Origin: Eumeta japonica
Taxonomy: Eukaryota; Arthropoda; Insecta; Lepidoptera; Psychidae
Length of the DNA: 64,000 bases
Assembly (NCBI GenBank): GCA_005406025.1
Contig: BGZK01001244.1
Coordinates: 1-64,000, forward strand
Direction: 5' to 3'
Positions 24,501-35,894 of this stretch are shown piece after piece (within the stretch, counting starts at the first letter, position 1; every line of letters begins with the position of its first letter). The notes beneath the pieces were generated by a model. The model was not told the origin of the DNA. It was given only the letters and a program-made list of their open reading frames with translations, and did no database searches. Position numbers and translations under genes: made by a program.

Positions 24501-27500
24501 ATGTGTTACTAAAAAATCATTTATAAAAGGAAGTGAAACTACATATTTATAATAAATTTTATCATCAAAAACAATGGATATAAACATATCACCATAGAAA
24601 ACAGTATTACGACATTCGGTAGTCTTTACAAAAAATTACTAGTAATAGAATAGAAATAACTGTAAATTATCTATGTATAGATAATCAGATCATTTTAAAC
24701 CTTTTTCATGACCCCAAAAAACATGCAATTCATGTTAGATTAGTAGTTGCAATACAAAAACTCTCTAGATTTATTAAATTCTCAATATGAAGATATTTTA
24801 TCTGTTTAGCTATAAAAAAATTGAGCTTATACTATTTTTTTATTAATATAAAAATTTAAAATTATACTTTTTTTTTTTAATATTGGATTCTTCAATAAAC
24901 CTGTACCAAAATAATAAGATGATAGAAAAAATGTCAACAACATGGAAACAGGTAAAAAGTTGTTCTTCCTCACCGTCATTAGTCGTGGTGGGGAGGTAGA
25001 CGTCGTTGGGAGTGGCGTGGTGGCGCCACTCCTCGTAACTCCACACGCCCACAGAGTTGCCAGCCGCCACCGCAACGCCCAGAGCTGTCATGTCCCACGA
25101 GCGAGCACGCACTGTAAAATTACATAGCGAATCTAATGAACTGCCTGAATTCAGAGGAACAATACATTGCACTCGCCTTTTTCATGTGTACTATCTATAA
25201 AATATATAGATATCTCGGACTGCAATTGAATTATATAATGCATGTTAATATATTGTACTTATAATCTGCATCAAAACAGGTTCCAATATAACAGGGATAT
25301 ATATTGAACACATTTAATATTTTACATCTATGGTAGGATGCTTCGCTGTCAATCCAAATTTTATGGATTTCAATTTGAGTATTATCAGTTATCTAAACCC
25401 CATATTTGTTTAAGCAACAACGCCATAGGTTAAAGGTGAAGAAAAACGTCATGAATAACCCACACTTCGACAGTTCGTAGAAACAAATTTTGCTGCTTTG
25501 TAATCTTTATACGTCGATAGGCTGGCAACTGATCACACTGTACTAAGATCTAAAAACAAAGGGAGTACTGGTGGCTAAAGAAGTAATAACGAGGTTAAGT
25601 AAGTAAGCAAGGCATGGAAGGTCATCATACCAACTCAATGCCTTCTGTACTTTGAAAGGCGCATTAAGCTATTGGTCCCGGATTGGTAAAAATATGGGAA
25701 ACATCTAACAATATAGCCATACTTCAAAACCTTACACGTCTTAAACAATTGTCTCACATTTAATACAGTTTAAGAAACCTAAAGATTTCAAAAGATCTAT
25801 GCAACAACACCCCACTCATAAGACTCCTTGACTATTTTTCTTTATCCCAATACGCCATCTAGCGGCCGTGTATTCCAATTTCAATTCTTGTTATTTATCC
25901 GATGATGTTATATCGAGATAAGAACAAAATTATAGCCAATAAATCCATTGAAATACGACAACGCATTAGAAATTAAAAATCGAAAGTACTTTTCAAGCTA
26001 TTTGGGGGCCTTCAAGAGTCCAAATACATATTTTTTTATTTAAAATAAACTAGTAACCTGAACTCTATTATAGAAGATAAATACCGTTCGAGAGGTTTAA
26101 TCGCTTTTTACTTTTTCTGCGTCCTAATATGATGTCTAGAATGCAGGTCATAAAATTTATGTTCAAGTCAGAAAAATTAAATTTAAATTTATGTTACTTT
26201 AAAAAGTAGGCATATATTCTTAAATTTTCTTTTGATTTTGAAGATTATGAAGAATTGATTACGATATAATGAATTTATTATAACAATTTAACCAATTTTT
26301 ATAATGCATTATATTTCTTTCCATGTTTATTGATACAAATTCTAAGTAGTGCCTTTACTAGCAATGTTTGAACATTTATACACTTACACACGGGTATTCC
26401 TGTCAGATCCGCCTGCAGTTGCATCAGTAAGTCGTTCGATGTCATCTTGCCATCGACGTGCAATTTCGCCAAGGGCACACCGCAATCTCGATTCATCGCC
26501 TCCAAGATATCTCTAAAACATATTTACAAAAATTATCACTATTAACAAAAAAGAAATGGACTATCTAAAAATGCACACAGCAAAGTATTTTTAATGAATG
26601 AACCGCCCAAATTAGGAAAAAATATAATTATTCTAAAAAAAACGACAAACATGAAAGAGCTCATATTCAATAGGTTTCTATTGCGCATAAATTATATTAA
26701 AAATTTTATTATATTATATTATATAAAAATATTGTTTAAAAAATTAAAAAGTTATATTAAAAATATGAATTAATAAAATCAGTAGAGCTTTAATAAAATC
26801 ATGATGATCCAAAATACATAGCGGTTGATGGCTTTGGTAATATTTTTTCAAAGACATTTTCCGATGCACTCATATCTAGTGAAAAGCTATAAGTGATATA
26901 TTTTTTTTAATAGTATACTTTTATATTTTTAATAGTATACTTTTATATTTTTAATAGTATACTTTTATATTTTTAATAGTATACTTTTATATTTTTAATA
27001 GTATACTTTTATATTTTTAATAGTACACTTTTATATTTTTAATAGTATACTTTTATATTTTTAATAGTATACTTTTATATTTTTAATAGTATACTTTTAT
27101 ATTTTTAATAGTATACTTTTTATACCAAATAAATATATTTTATTATTAGTGGAAATGATTGAAATTGAGAGAGCTTCATGTTTTTCGTTGACCTACAGCA
27201 ATGCAGTCGCGTCGCGGCGTACAATACAATTTTTTCCAAAGCTTAAGTTTTAAATTTTCTTTTTAGTGTGTATGTAGAGCATATGTTATTATGTTATCAG
27301 CATAGCATATATAGAATAGTGTATGTAGCAAACGGCGTACACGTAGAAACATTTTGTTATCTGTCTGTCTTGATGCCTCTGAAATTATTTGCCATACAAA
27401 ATGGAGATTTCAGGCAATGATAGAAATGATATGACGGTAGTTATACAGAATTCGTCACCAGACCGGATACATTCAAGATCGAAATGGTCGGTATTCAAAG

Positions 27501-30500
27501 ACGATAACTTCAAAAGTAAACTTTTAATGTTTATTAATATGCAACTAATATACAATTAATTAATTATTTCCTCCGAGTGGACACGAAATCAATCGCTGCA
27601 CCTTTATATTGAGCGATCTGTCTTTTCATCATAACCCTTATGCCAGCCAAATTATATTGTTAAATTGTAACATGACCTATTGATTTTTAGTATAGCCTTA
27701 ATGTATGTCAACGCACAAAATAAAAAAAAATATTATAATTGCATGTAAAAGTAAAATGTATATTTTTTTAATTTGTAGATGTTAAAGTTGAAAGAATGTT
27801 AAAGTTTAAAAATATTGTTGTCGTTTTATCAAATTCATTGTGAAATAAGAGTTTTTAAACTGTTAAAAATAATTTCAGTTCAATCATTAAAAATCCAGAA
27901 AAAAAAAATAGTTCTGCACCGCAATCGGGTCGCTTCACACCCCCAAGCATTTCCCGACTTCTCCATACAACTCATTTCAATCAGTCTGTTCATTGTGAAT
28001 TGACCGTTTGTATTTAAATATAATGAGATCGATACTGGACAAACAGCCTGATAATGTAATGACAATCGTCTCCACTGGCAAATATTTCACATACAACGGA
28101 AGCAAGCTTCGGAGGTGGAGTAGTCGACGCATTGTTTTTACATCAGAATACATTCTGTATACTGGATATGTATCTAATACACTATGGATGAATTGACCAA
28201 TGTATTTTTAATTTAAATCAGATTAAACCATTCTCCATTCTTCGGAATTAATGTTAAGCCGTCGGTGCCGGAGATTGTAATCGCATTCATGACAGCCGCT
28301 GTTAACTGCTCCCGAACCGTACAAAACCCGCGTTGTTCGAATCCCTTCAATCTTATATAAAAAGATTGTGGGAATGCTCCCACAATCTTTTTATTATATT
28401 TCATTTTTTTATTTTATTAAAGCACATGCGTGCTTTAGCAGTGGGATGATTAAAACATTTTTTTAAGAAGCAAACAGGAGCATTCAGGCCGCCACCAGAG
28501 AGTAGATGATCACCGCCGCCCATGGACACCTGTAAACCCAGGGGATTTGTCTGATGCTGTCCTTTTAAAAAGGAATAGGTTCTTTAAAAAAAACCCCTTG
28601 CCGTGGTTGATTGGGAATACCATTCACGGCAGATCATAACACATTTTTAACACACGCGGTAGAAAATTGCACATGAAACATAAGGTGGTACGTAAAACAC
28701 AACGCATATTATCACACGTTCTGAAGGAAGCCAGTCGAGTTCGAGCAAAAACCTTTGGCGTCGACTCGACTCAGTTCGTCACGTCAGGTATCGAGATGAT
28801 CAACGCCTAGGATAACAGTATGGCCATTTCTGTGATTTTTGTCCATAATTATTCATAACTTTAAAAGATCCTCCTGACACGATCTAGATGAATTCACCTG
28901 GTCTGAAAGCACACCGCCTCCAACGCCGCCCTGATGATGTGCTTCTTCGTCGTGAACGCGGTGATTCCGCAGATTATTCTGAAAACAAATCAAACATGTA
29001 AACACATGCACTTTATATTATTTAACCCCCTTTCAAACTAAACATAAAACCTTGAATTTTTTAAATAAATTTAATGACCAACAATAATTTCTTAATAACA
29101 GTTCGAAGACATCATAAATTTCACTTTCTTAATTTTGTCCAAAACTAAATACTAATATTTAATACATGACAAGCAATGAACAATTACATAACAGAAAATA
29201 TTTTTATTAGCAATATAATATTGTTTTTTTCTTTAAATAACGATTAATATTTTTTACATTCATGTCTTCTAAACATCACAGTTTTCAAAATAAGATTTTT
29301 AATTTATGTAATTTTACCTAATTTATTAAAATAAATTAAATATTAGATACAAAAAGCATAGTTGAACCATTCACAAATTATCAACAACTATATATTATAC
29401 AAAAGATGCTGTCACAAACCCTCGAGCGTCCTTCCTCCAGTAAGGCGCATACAGGCCGCTAAAAGCCGGTACAAAATACACGTCGCCGGTCGAGAAAACC
29501 TGCCCGGCTATCTTCTCGGTGTCGGTGGCGACATCTTTGATAAGGTGAAGATTGTCGCGAAGGAACTTCATCGCACCGCCAGCGACCGCTATGGAGCCTG
29601 CAATTATTGAACGCCAATTATTTCAGGTTTCCAATCGCCACGATGCACAGACACGCCCTCCCACGATAATTTTATTCCACATTAACCAATGACTTTAGAC
29701 TTTTCCCCTGCTTCGGAGGCCACATTATGCTGCCGGTCCCGGATGTGGTCCCCGTATCGATGATAATCGTCAGGAGCACTGAATCCATAATAGGCCTATA
29801 TGAACGGATAAAGATACACTTGCGAAAGGTCTGCATATCCCTCAAATTGAAATATAAAGACTTAATTAATATGATGATATATGAAGAAGGGTGATGAATT
29901 AATTTAAAAGCTGTCTCCAAAAAATACAAATGATGGAAGATCCAATTTTTCTGGAAAATTGGGCAGTAGCAAATCCTTACTAATTTAATAGATTATTATA
30001 AAAACTCTTTTTTGGTAAATAATCTTTTATGTATTAGATTTTCGTTATATCATAAGTTTTGTTTATCTTCACATCCACAATAAAAATATTTATTTTGGTA
30101 CATGATTGCAGAAACCTACTTTCTAAAAAAATTAGAATGACATCCCGAAATATAAAATTTTACCTTCTAATGCGTAAACAGGTGGTTCTTCCGGCCCCAT
30201 CTTATAAGCCAAAGTAGTTATCAGTCCATGCGTAGAGTGTACTCTGGTTTTTCCAGTGTTATATAGCAGAAAACATCCACTTCTGTACGTATTCTTTGCT
30301 TGACCCGACTTCAGGCAGTTCTGTCCCACTAACGCAGATTGCTGGTTACCCAATATCTGGAAATTAAAAATCAATTTGGTATTTCATATTCAAAAAGGCT
30401 TTGAACAAAGGAAAAAAATCATTTTTGTTCTGCAATTAGGACGACTACATACTCTTATTGGAACATAAAAAAGTGTCTATTTTTTATAAATAAATTTGTT

Positions 30501-33500
30501 ACATTTACAATAAATAAATTTAAAACACATCTAACGTCAAAATGAATCGTATGCACATTTACAAATTTCTCAATATCAGACTTAGAATTTACATGAAAAC
30601 AACCATAAACTGCCACAGTCGGCAAGCTGCAACCCGGCTCTATCTGTAGTTAGCCGTTTTCAATTGCATTAGATCTCCATTCGGAGACCACGCCTACAAA
30701 TATACCCCATTCCATTCAACCTATCAATGCTTTTATGTTTCAATTTAAAATGAAAAAAGTACACTCACCCCAGATATCCTTATACCATCCAAGATGGCGC
30801 CGTTGCAAACTGTTGCGTACACTTCAGAACTACTTCTTATCGCCGGTAAAGTGTCGCGGTGTATGCCGAATAGCCTAAAAAAAAAGTTTTTTTTTTCCAG
30901 AACCTATGAAACTTTTTCAAAAATGTTTTGTTTGCATTGTAAAGATAATAGTATAAATTGGCAAGCCAAATAATCAAGGTAAAGACAGTGCAACAAATAT
31001 GATAAAAAGGAATATATAAAAAAATCATATATAAATCGAACAGACAATAAAAATAAATAATTTATTATTAAAAATGTATATATAGTCACCTCAAAAGCAT
31101 GGGATCCCAGGACAGTGTGTCTATGTTCATGAGTAAGGTCCTTGACGCATTCGTTACATCTGTTATGTGTAGGCCGTTATTAGCGCCACCAGTTAAATTC
31201 TGAAAAGTGTAATTCAAAAAAAATAATTAAAACTAAGTCATGAGTTAAAGAATTATATGAAAAAATAAATTCGAGTACTCTTAAAACGAGATAATGGCAT
31301 CGATATACAGAATTTTTCCATACATATATACATAGAACAAAATATTATATGTCAATACTTTAGTATCAATACACAATTTTTCGTATTATGTATTTTTCTG
31401 TACATATTTTTCCTTTTATTAATATCGATTATAATTTCATCCACTTTAATACTTAATCGTTAATGCAAATCAAATAGCCAGGATAAAAAATAACCATTAG
31501 TCAGGACTGTGGGACAAGTCATCGGGTTTGTTAGTAATTGTAATGATACCGTCATTATAACTTTGAACACAGTGCAAATGTTACCAAGCTAATAGGTTAC
31601 CCAAACTATCCAAGCGTCTACGGTGCCATAAACCAGTCTCTTCTCGCGCGCCGCCGTCTTCACCGCCTTCACGTTGTCCTTCAGCCACTTCATTTTCAGG
31701 GCGCTGAAGTATGGGCTTATCGGTAAGCCAGAAATGGACTTCAGATGGTTCTTGTTGCGGTCGGGCACCTTCGCCAGTATCGCGTCCACTGTGCTGTCTG
31801 TACGGTTGTCGTTCCATACTGAAATATACATTTAACATAGGAATTAGAGCCATAGTCTTTCAACCATCAATCCAGCATAGAGCAGCGTTGAAGACTATAC
31901 AAAGAAACAGACGATAGAGTTGGTATCATAGTCTTGTCGTGCTCAATAAACTGAAGAACTGTTATGCGTGATATTTGAACTCGCTCAATGAATTTACATA
32001 ACTAATAATATGATTAAAACATATCATATTTAATCAGTTTAAAAGTTTTATCTATTGAATGTTCGGTTAATCAAACCAAATACGATAGTTGAGACTAATA
32101 TTAATCAATATTTGTTATGGAAATAAAGAAAATTAGGTAATAATGCAATCATTTACATTCGAATGAGTCAATCCTAACTTTACTGGACGCCGCATGAGCA
32201 CCATACAACATATTATAGCATGTATAGTATAACTGTACAAAGCAGTACGTTATTAAAATGTAGGTACTTTCATTTTATGAGGTAGTACTGTATCAGTTAT
32301 GCAGCAACTAACTATTTAACCTGTGATGTAATGTAACACTCTGCAGTTTTCTGTAGGATAAAGGTGCTGTTCTATGAAACAAGTGTTAGCTAAATATCTT
32401 GACCCTTATTCTGGCTTAGGATTTTTGGTTTTGCAGGAAGAAATGTTGAAGTTGTTAAATGACCAAAAACTGAGAACACAGCTATGATTTATTTCCGTTT
32501 AATGAGTACCAACACAAGGATATAATCTACACCAGGTATAATTACTGGATACATGTATCCATGTAAGAAAAATGAAACTTTGAATCTTTTTGAACACTTG
32601 CGCAATGAAATCCACTGAACCATCAAGGTCCTCAATCAAAAATATTATTGAAAAATACTTTTACTTACATATGGCTGGATGCAGCGGTTCCCCAGTAAAC
32701 TTGTCCCAAGCTATGGTTGTCTCCCTCTGATTGGTCACTCCCAATGATACTATGTCTTCCTTGGAATAACCTAGAATATCAAAAGCACTTATCATATGAT
32801 TGGTCGATGGAAAGTCACAGATATAAAGTATAAAGTTACTTAAAAAATGTTTTAATTTTTTTTTTTAGAATTAACTACCTAGTTCGACGAGGTCTTCCAA
32901 TGCCTTCTCAGCACAAGTGTTTATGTGGTGTAGAATTTCTATGGGATCTTGCTCATACCAGCCTTCTTGTGGCTCCACTATGGTCTTATCGAGCTGATGG
33001 GCCACCAACTCTTCAGACCTCTCAGCTTCATATATCTGATGATTATGAAAACATTTATCAGATCTATACACAACTGCAACAGAACAGGCTACCCATCGAA
33101 ATTTTTCAATTAGGTTCCGAGTTGAGAGAAATTTGGCTTGGATCTATCTTATCCTTCATACTGGCCCATTGTGGGTTGAATACTGGTATAGCCATAACTC
33201 AATTTTTGAACCGAAAATAATAAGTCAGTTAATTAGAGTTTTTTAGAGTTTATTTAGACATTATTATCTAATTTTGCTAATCGTGCTTAATGTAAAAAAA
33301 AATTATTGAAATATTTACTCACATTTATATTTGACTTGACAATAAAAATAAGACAATTAAAAGCAGTTTTTTTAACAAATCTACAGACGTACAAACATGT
33401 TTATACTAGCATTACTTCACTGTAGTCCGTTAAGTAATAATAAAATAAAAAAAACCTATGATAATAATTAATGTTCACCAGTTCTTTGTAAAATGCAAAC

Positions 33501-33913
33501 TCTTATTCCAATCTTTCGCATGTGAGCAAATACGACTAATATTCACACACACATATGTAAAGGAATAAATGCATTCGCAAATTTGTTTTGTGACAAACAT
33601 TCGGTGTTCGTGATTAGCGTGTATCAGTATTTTCATCCACTTCAAAATGCCCGGAAGAAAAATGTCTCAAAAAAAATGAACCACAAACACATGCAGAGTG
33701 CATATGATGTGATAAATTTCCAGCAAACATTTGATTGGCAATTATTTGTATGGAAAATATTCATTGATTATGCACTCTAAACTTTGCTCACGAACGACAA
33801 ACCGACTTCACACGAGAAAGTATGTATTCACCGCTCACCACAAATCTGACGGTCTTCGTGCCGTCGTCGATGACGGCCACCAGGGGGCGCTTTATGCCGT
33901 CCTTGGAAGGCAT
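21403..33913 (-). CDS. GK: Glycerol kinase family protein, 13 coding exons, two alternative C-termini
   Basis: Coding exons (minus strand): 33839-33913, 32879-33035, 32669-32770, 31601-31818, 31090-31199, 30769-30874, 30164-30356, 29420-29597, 28898-28978, 26388-26512, 24974-25111, then either 23944-24467 (668-residue form) or 24381-24467 plus 21403-21500 (555-residue form). Every junction is GT/AG and in phase, and the protein aligns with animal glycerol kinases throughout. The family phosphorylates glycerol to glycerol-3-phosphate with ATP. Glycerol-binding residues are kept: NQRET (R93, E94), W113 and Y148. However the catalytic Asp of GDQ is Asn (GNQQ, N260), the N-terminal loop DQGT is DDGTK (16-20), and the ATP loop YGTG is YRSG (280-283). 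This suggests a divergent paralogue, perhaps without kinase activity. A splice acceptor sits 8 bp before the ATG, so 5' UTR exons lie further upstream. Confidence 0.93.
21501..23943. other. GK: Last GK-like intron and 3' UTR of the long form
   Basis: AT-rich non-coding DNA between the two alternative ends. No ORF or recognised repeat. Confidence 0.5.
23944..24467 (-). CDS. GK: GK-like exon 12, with internal donor and long C-terminal extension
   Basis: Starts [18 protein letters not shown], the conserved end of the kinase fold. At 24381 an in-phase donor (ACAG|GTCAGG) allows splicing to exon 13. If that donor is not used, the frame stays open to a TAA at 23944, adding 145 residues (524-668) that are polar and rich in Ser, Asp and Lys, with [13 protein letters not shown] near the end and no membrane segment. 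The extension is more GC-rich than the flanks, which supports coding. A possible poly(A) signal lies at 23740-23745. Confidence 0.85.
24974..25111 (-). CDS. GK: GK-like coding exon 11
   Basis: Encodes [20 protein letters not shown] and GVWSYEEW. The usual PSMxETTALG is [10 protein letters not shown], another change near the nucleotide site. Donor GTGAGG. Confidence 0.9.
25112..26387. other. GK-like intron 10
   Basis: No gene seen. Contains ordinary AT-rich intron sequence and degenerate repeats. Confidence 0.5.
26388..26512 (-). CDS. GK: GK-like coding exon 10
   Basis: Encodes [20 protein letters not shown] and [13 protein letters not shown]. The family's DGGMT is DGKMT here. Donor GTAAGT. 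Confidence 0.93.
26911..27130. repeat. 22-bp minisatellite, 10 copies
   Basis: Unit TAGTATACTTTTATATTTTT plus AA. Copies start at 26911, 26933, 26955, 26977, 26999, 27021, 27043, 27065, 27087 and 27109. Only the sixth differs (TAGTACAC). The array lies in an intron of the GK-like gene. Confidence 0.97.
28357..28437. repeat. Two adjacent hairpins with the same ATGC loop
   Basis: 28357-28373 pairs perfectly with 28378-28394 (17 bp, loop ATGC). 28418-28425 pairs with 28430-28437 (8 bp, loop ATGC). Both lie in the same intron of the GK-like gene. Confidence 0.9.
28450..28720 (+). repeat. Lepidopteran dispersed repeat (CCGCCCATGGACACC family)
   Basis: Contains GATGATCACCGCCGCCCATG GACACC followed by a region with GGAATA and CCTTGCCGTGG, shared in layout with 40640-40830. 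Class unknown to me; widely scattered in moth and butterfly DNA. Confidence 0.7.
28898..28978 (-). CDS. GK: GK-like coding exon 9
   Basis: Encodes [15 protein letters not shown] and [11 protein letters not shown], both family signatures. Donor GTGAAT. Confidence 0.93.
29420..29597 (-). CDS. GK: GK-like coding exon 8
   Basis: Encodes [17 protein letters not shown] and the conserved [14 protein letters not shown]. Acceptor TTGCAG, donor GTTTGT. Confidence 0.94.
30164..30356 (-). CDS. GK: GK-like coding exon 7 (altered catalytic site)
   Basis: Encodes [12 protein letters not shown] and [16 protein letters not shown]. The codon AAC (Asn260) stands at the position of the catalytic Asp (Asp245 in E. 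coli GlpK). Arg281-Ser282 replace the usual Gly-Thr of the ATP loop. Ends VYALEG, matching the family. Confidence 0.94.
30769..30874 (-). CDS. GK: GK-like coding exon 6
   Basis: Encodes [20 protein letters not shown] and [14 protein letters not shown] sequence. The part between SSSEVY and ISG is shorter than in human GK. Donor GTGAGT, phase 0. Confidence 0.9.
31090..31199 (-). CDS. GK: GK-like coding exon 5
   Basis: Encodes [20 protein letters not shown], a family signature, and ends LLR. Acceptor TTTCAG, donor GTGACT. Confidence 0.94.
31601..31818 (-). CDS. GK: GK-like coding exon 4
   Basis: Encodes [27 protein letters not shown] and the GTVDAWIVW motif. Acceptor TTTCAG, donor GTAACC, phase 0. 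Trp113 and Tyr148, which contact glycerol in the family, are present. Confidence 0.94.
32669..32770 (-). CDS. GK: GK-like coding exon 3
   Basis: Carries the glycerol-binding NQRETT motif and [12 protein letters not shown]. Acceptor TTCTAG, donor GTAAGT. Confidence 0.94.
32879..33035 (-). CDS. GK: GK-like coding exon 2
   Basis: Encodes [14 protein letters not shown] and the conserved [12 protein letters not shown]. Acceptor CATCAG, donor GTAGTT, ends in phase 1. Confidence 0.92.
33036..33838. other. GK-like intron 1 of the coding part
   Basis: Non-coding. ORFs crossing it on the plus strand are shadows or chance. Confidence 0.5.
33839..33913 (-). CDS. GK: GK-like coding exon 1
   Basis: Encodes residues 1-25 from ATG at 33913. 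[13 protein letters not shown] replaces the family's phosphate-binding DQGTSS-type loop. The exon begins at 33921 after TTTCAG, with 8 bp of 5' UTR, and ends at a GTGAGC donor, phase 0. Confidence 0.9.
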
Positions 33914-33997
33914 TGTCTCGTCTGAAAGAAAAATTAATGATTAACTCCTTTTTCTTTCTCGAACTCAGCCTGTTGGCATCTTAATACATTATATAGT

Positions 33998-34139
33998 TGT
34001 AGTGTATTGGTTGACTCATGCGCCGACGTCACGTGACAGTGGCGTTCCGGCCGTTGAGCGGAGCGGTTGTGTCCTAAGATTGTGTGCGTGTTGTGGTGTT
34101 GGTGAGCCGTAAAATAGTCCAAAAAAGTAGGATATTACA
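33998..34139 (+). repeat. 5' LTR of chimeric retrotransposon
   Basis: 142 bp from TGTAGTGTATTGG to GGATATTACA, identical at every base to the 3' copy by my reading. It contains GACGTCACGTGAC, a CRE/E-box-like palindromic motif that might act in transcription. Confidence 0.97.
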
Positions 34140-34141
34140 TG

Positions 34142-34158
34142 TGGCGACGAGGACAAAA
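34142..34158 (+). promoter_or_regulatory. Putative primer-binding site
   Basis: TGGCGACGAGGACAAAAG begins two bases after the LTR. TGG is the expected complement of a tRNA CCA end. The tRNA was not identified. Confidence 0.5.
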
Positions 34159-34159
34159 G

Positions 34160-35120
34160 TGAGTACCTACCAACACAATAATGATATCAAAAAAAAAAAG
34201 GAAAAAGATGATGAAAAGTAAGGTTATAAAATGAAGTAAACAAGCTACGTCATTCTCGAAGTACCTATTTATTATAATAGACCGGGTGTTTACTCGTTAC
34301 TTATTGATACCAATATAGATGCGTCTCGAGTTATCTAATAATTACAGAATATTTCACCAACATTTTGATAGTATTATAATAATATTCTACTAACATTTAA
34401 CTAGTGTCACAGTATATTATGAATAATAACAACAACACTTGTACGGTTCCAGTTTAAATAAACAACGAACCTTTAGAACGTTAAGTGGAAAAAATAAGTA
34501 ACATTTAAATTAATTAGATATCTACGTTAAATCAAAATTAAACCTACATTGCTTAGTATAGAAGGTACAATGAACTCTTTGTTTGCACTGTTGGAGGGAA
34601 CATTTTGGTTGATATTTGAATTTGTCTATCCAGGTGAATAACAAATGCTAAAATAAAACCGTTGGCATTTAATCGGTACCCACCCAACTAAGTAGGGAAC
34701 GCAGATTATAATTGATTTGCCTCATTAAGTTGATGAAAAGAAAAACTGTGTGTGTCTAATGAATGATATATTGCTCATGTGTGTTTATTTACCCAAAGCA
34801 GTAAGATTTGAACTGATCATTAAATTGATATGAATTAAATAAAATGGTATATACCTAATATGGTTATGAGGTACAAACACTAAGCAGATTAAAATCTGGT
34901 CATTCAATTGATCTCATGACACTATATGTATAGCAATATTACGAGTATTACGTAATATTATGTTGAAAAATTGTTGATATAAACAACCTTATATTAAAAA
35001 TAGCGGATAAAAGTTATCTGATCATTAAATTGATGCGAGACAGAAAATGTGTTGGATAAACACAACAGCAGATGATATTCATCTGAATCATTAAATTGAT
35101 TATTTCAGGTCGCCCCAAAG
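34160..35120 (+). other. Retrotransposon 5' untranslated region
   Basis: About 960 bp of AT-rich leader before gag, with the phrase ATCATTAAATTGAT repeated three times in variant form near 34815, 35020 and 35087. No ORF. Confidence 0.6.
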
Positions 35121-35894
35121 ATGTCACTGCTTTCATTGGAAAAGTTCGACTGTAACGGTGAATCTACCTCGGTGGGGGTTCGATGGGAGCGATGGAAACG
35201 AGCGTTGTTTATATATTTGGAAGCGTCTAACATTGATAAAGACGTAAAGAAAAAGGCCTCCCTTCTACATTTCGGGGGTTTAGATTTGCAAGAAGTATTT
35301 TACAATATTCCTGGTGCTAATATCGAACCAAGCGAAGGCGTGGACGTGTTTGAAGTAGCAATATCTAAACTAGATTCCTACTTTGCACCAAAGCAGAGTA
35401 GAGTTTACGAGCGACATACATTCAGGCTTCTCAAACAAGAACCTGAAGAAAAATTTGAAAAATTCCTAGTGAAACTCAGAAAACAAGCTGATAAATGTCA
35501 GTTTACTGATAAAAATGGAAATATTATTGATCAAATAACGGAAAAATGTTACTTACCCGAACTGAGGAAAAAGATACGTATTGGAGATGAAATTACATTA
35601 GACCGAGTAATCACAGAGGCAAATACACTAGAACTTGTAAATAAACAATTAGAGGAATTTAAAGATCTTGCAAAATCAAATGGAAATGAGGAAGTAAATA
35701 AGGTGAACAGTAGATTTAAAAGAAATTTTGACAAACCAAGGAATGTACAACATGGATGCGGTAGATGTGGTAATCCCAGACATGTTGCAACTGATACCAA
35801 ATGCCCAGCAAGAGATAAAGAGTGTCTAAAGTGTGGTCTCAAAGGACATTTTAGACAATATTGCAGGACTAGACAAGCTTTTAAGAGAAAATAG
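35121..35894 (+). CDS. Retrotransposon Gag, complete
   Basis: 257 residues from ATG at 35121, intact. The first about 190 residues resemble Ty3/Gypsy capsid (WERWKRALFIYLEAS, then the QEPEEKFEKFLVKLRKQADKC region of the retrotransposon gag domain). Two zinc knuckles near the C-terminus: CGRCGNPRHVATDTKC, and CLKCGLKGHFRQYC at residues about 235-248, followed by a basic tail RQAFKRK. It forms the particle and binds element RNA. An intact frame with identical LTRs indicates recent activity, possibly supplying or sharing Gag with a complete partner element. Confidence 0.9.
   Translation: MSLLSLEKFDCNGESTSVGVRWERWKRALFIYLEASNIDKDVKKKASLLHFGGLDLQEVFYNIPGANIEPSEGVDVFEVAISKLDSYFAPKQSRVYERHTFRLLKQEPEEKFEKFLVKLRKQADKCQFTDKNGNIIDQITEKCYLPELRKKIRIGDEITLDRVITEANTLELVNKQLEEFKDLAKSNGNEEVNKVNSRFKRNFDKPRNVQHGCGRCGNPRHVATDTKCPARDKECLKCGLKGHFRQYCRTRQAFKRK

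Larger units (their letters stand above)
26513..28897. other. GK-like intron 9, repeat-rich
   Basis: Holds a 22-bp minisatellite, two hairpins with ATGC loops and a dispersed repeat, each listed. A 52-codon plus-strand ORF at 27401-27559 has a good start context (AAAATGG) but no recognised domain. Confidence 0.55.
28979..32668. other. GK-like introns 3-8
   Basis: Short to medium AT-rich introns between the coding exons listed (29598-30163, 30357-30768, 31200-31600, 31819-32668 and others). Nothing else recognised. Confidence 0.5.

Noticed and set aside
26911..27130. Possible CRISPR-like array
   Set aside because: Units are directly adjacent with no unique spacers, and the genome is eukaryotic. 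It is a minisatellite.
31581..31853. 90-codon minus-strand ORF
   Set aside because: Another frame of GK-like exon 4; the aligned frame is the family match.
32900..33220. 106-codon plus-strand ORF
   Set aside because: Mostly the antisense shadow of GK-like exon 2 and its intron.
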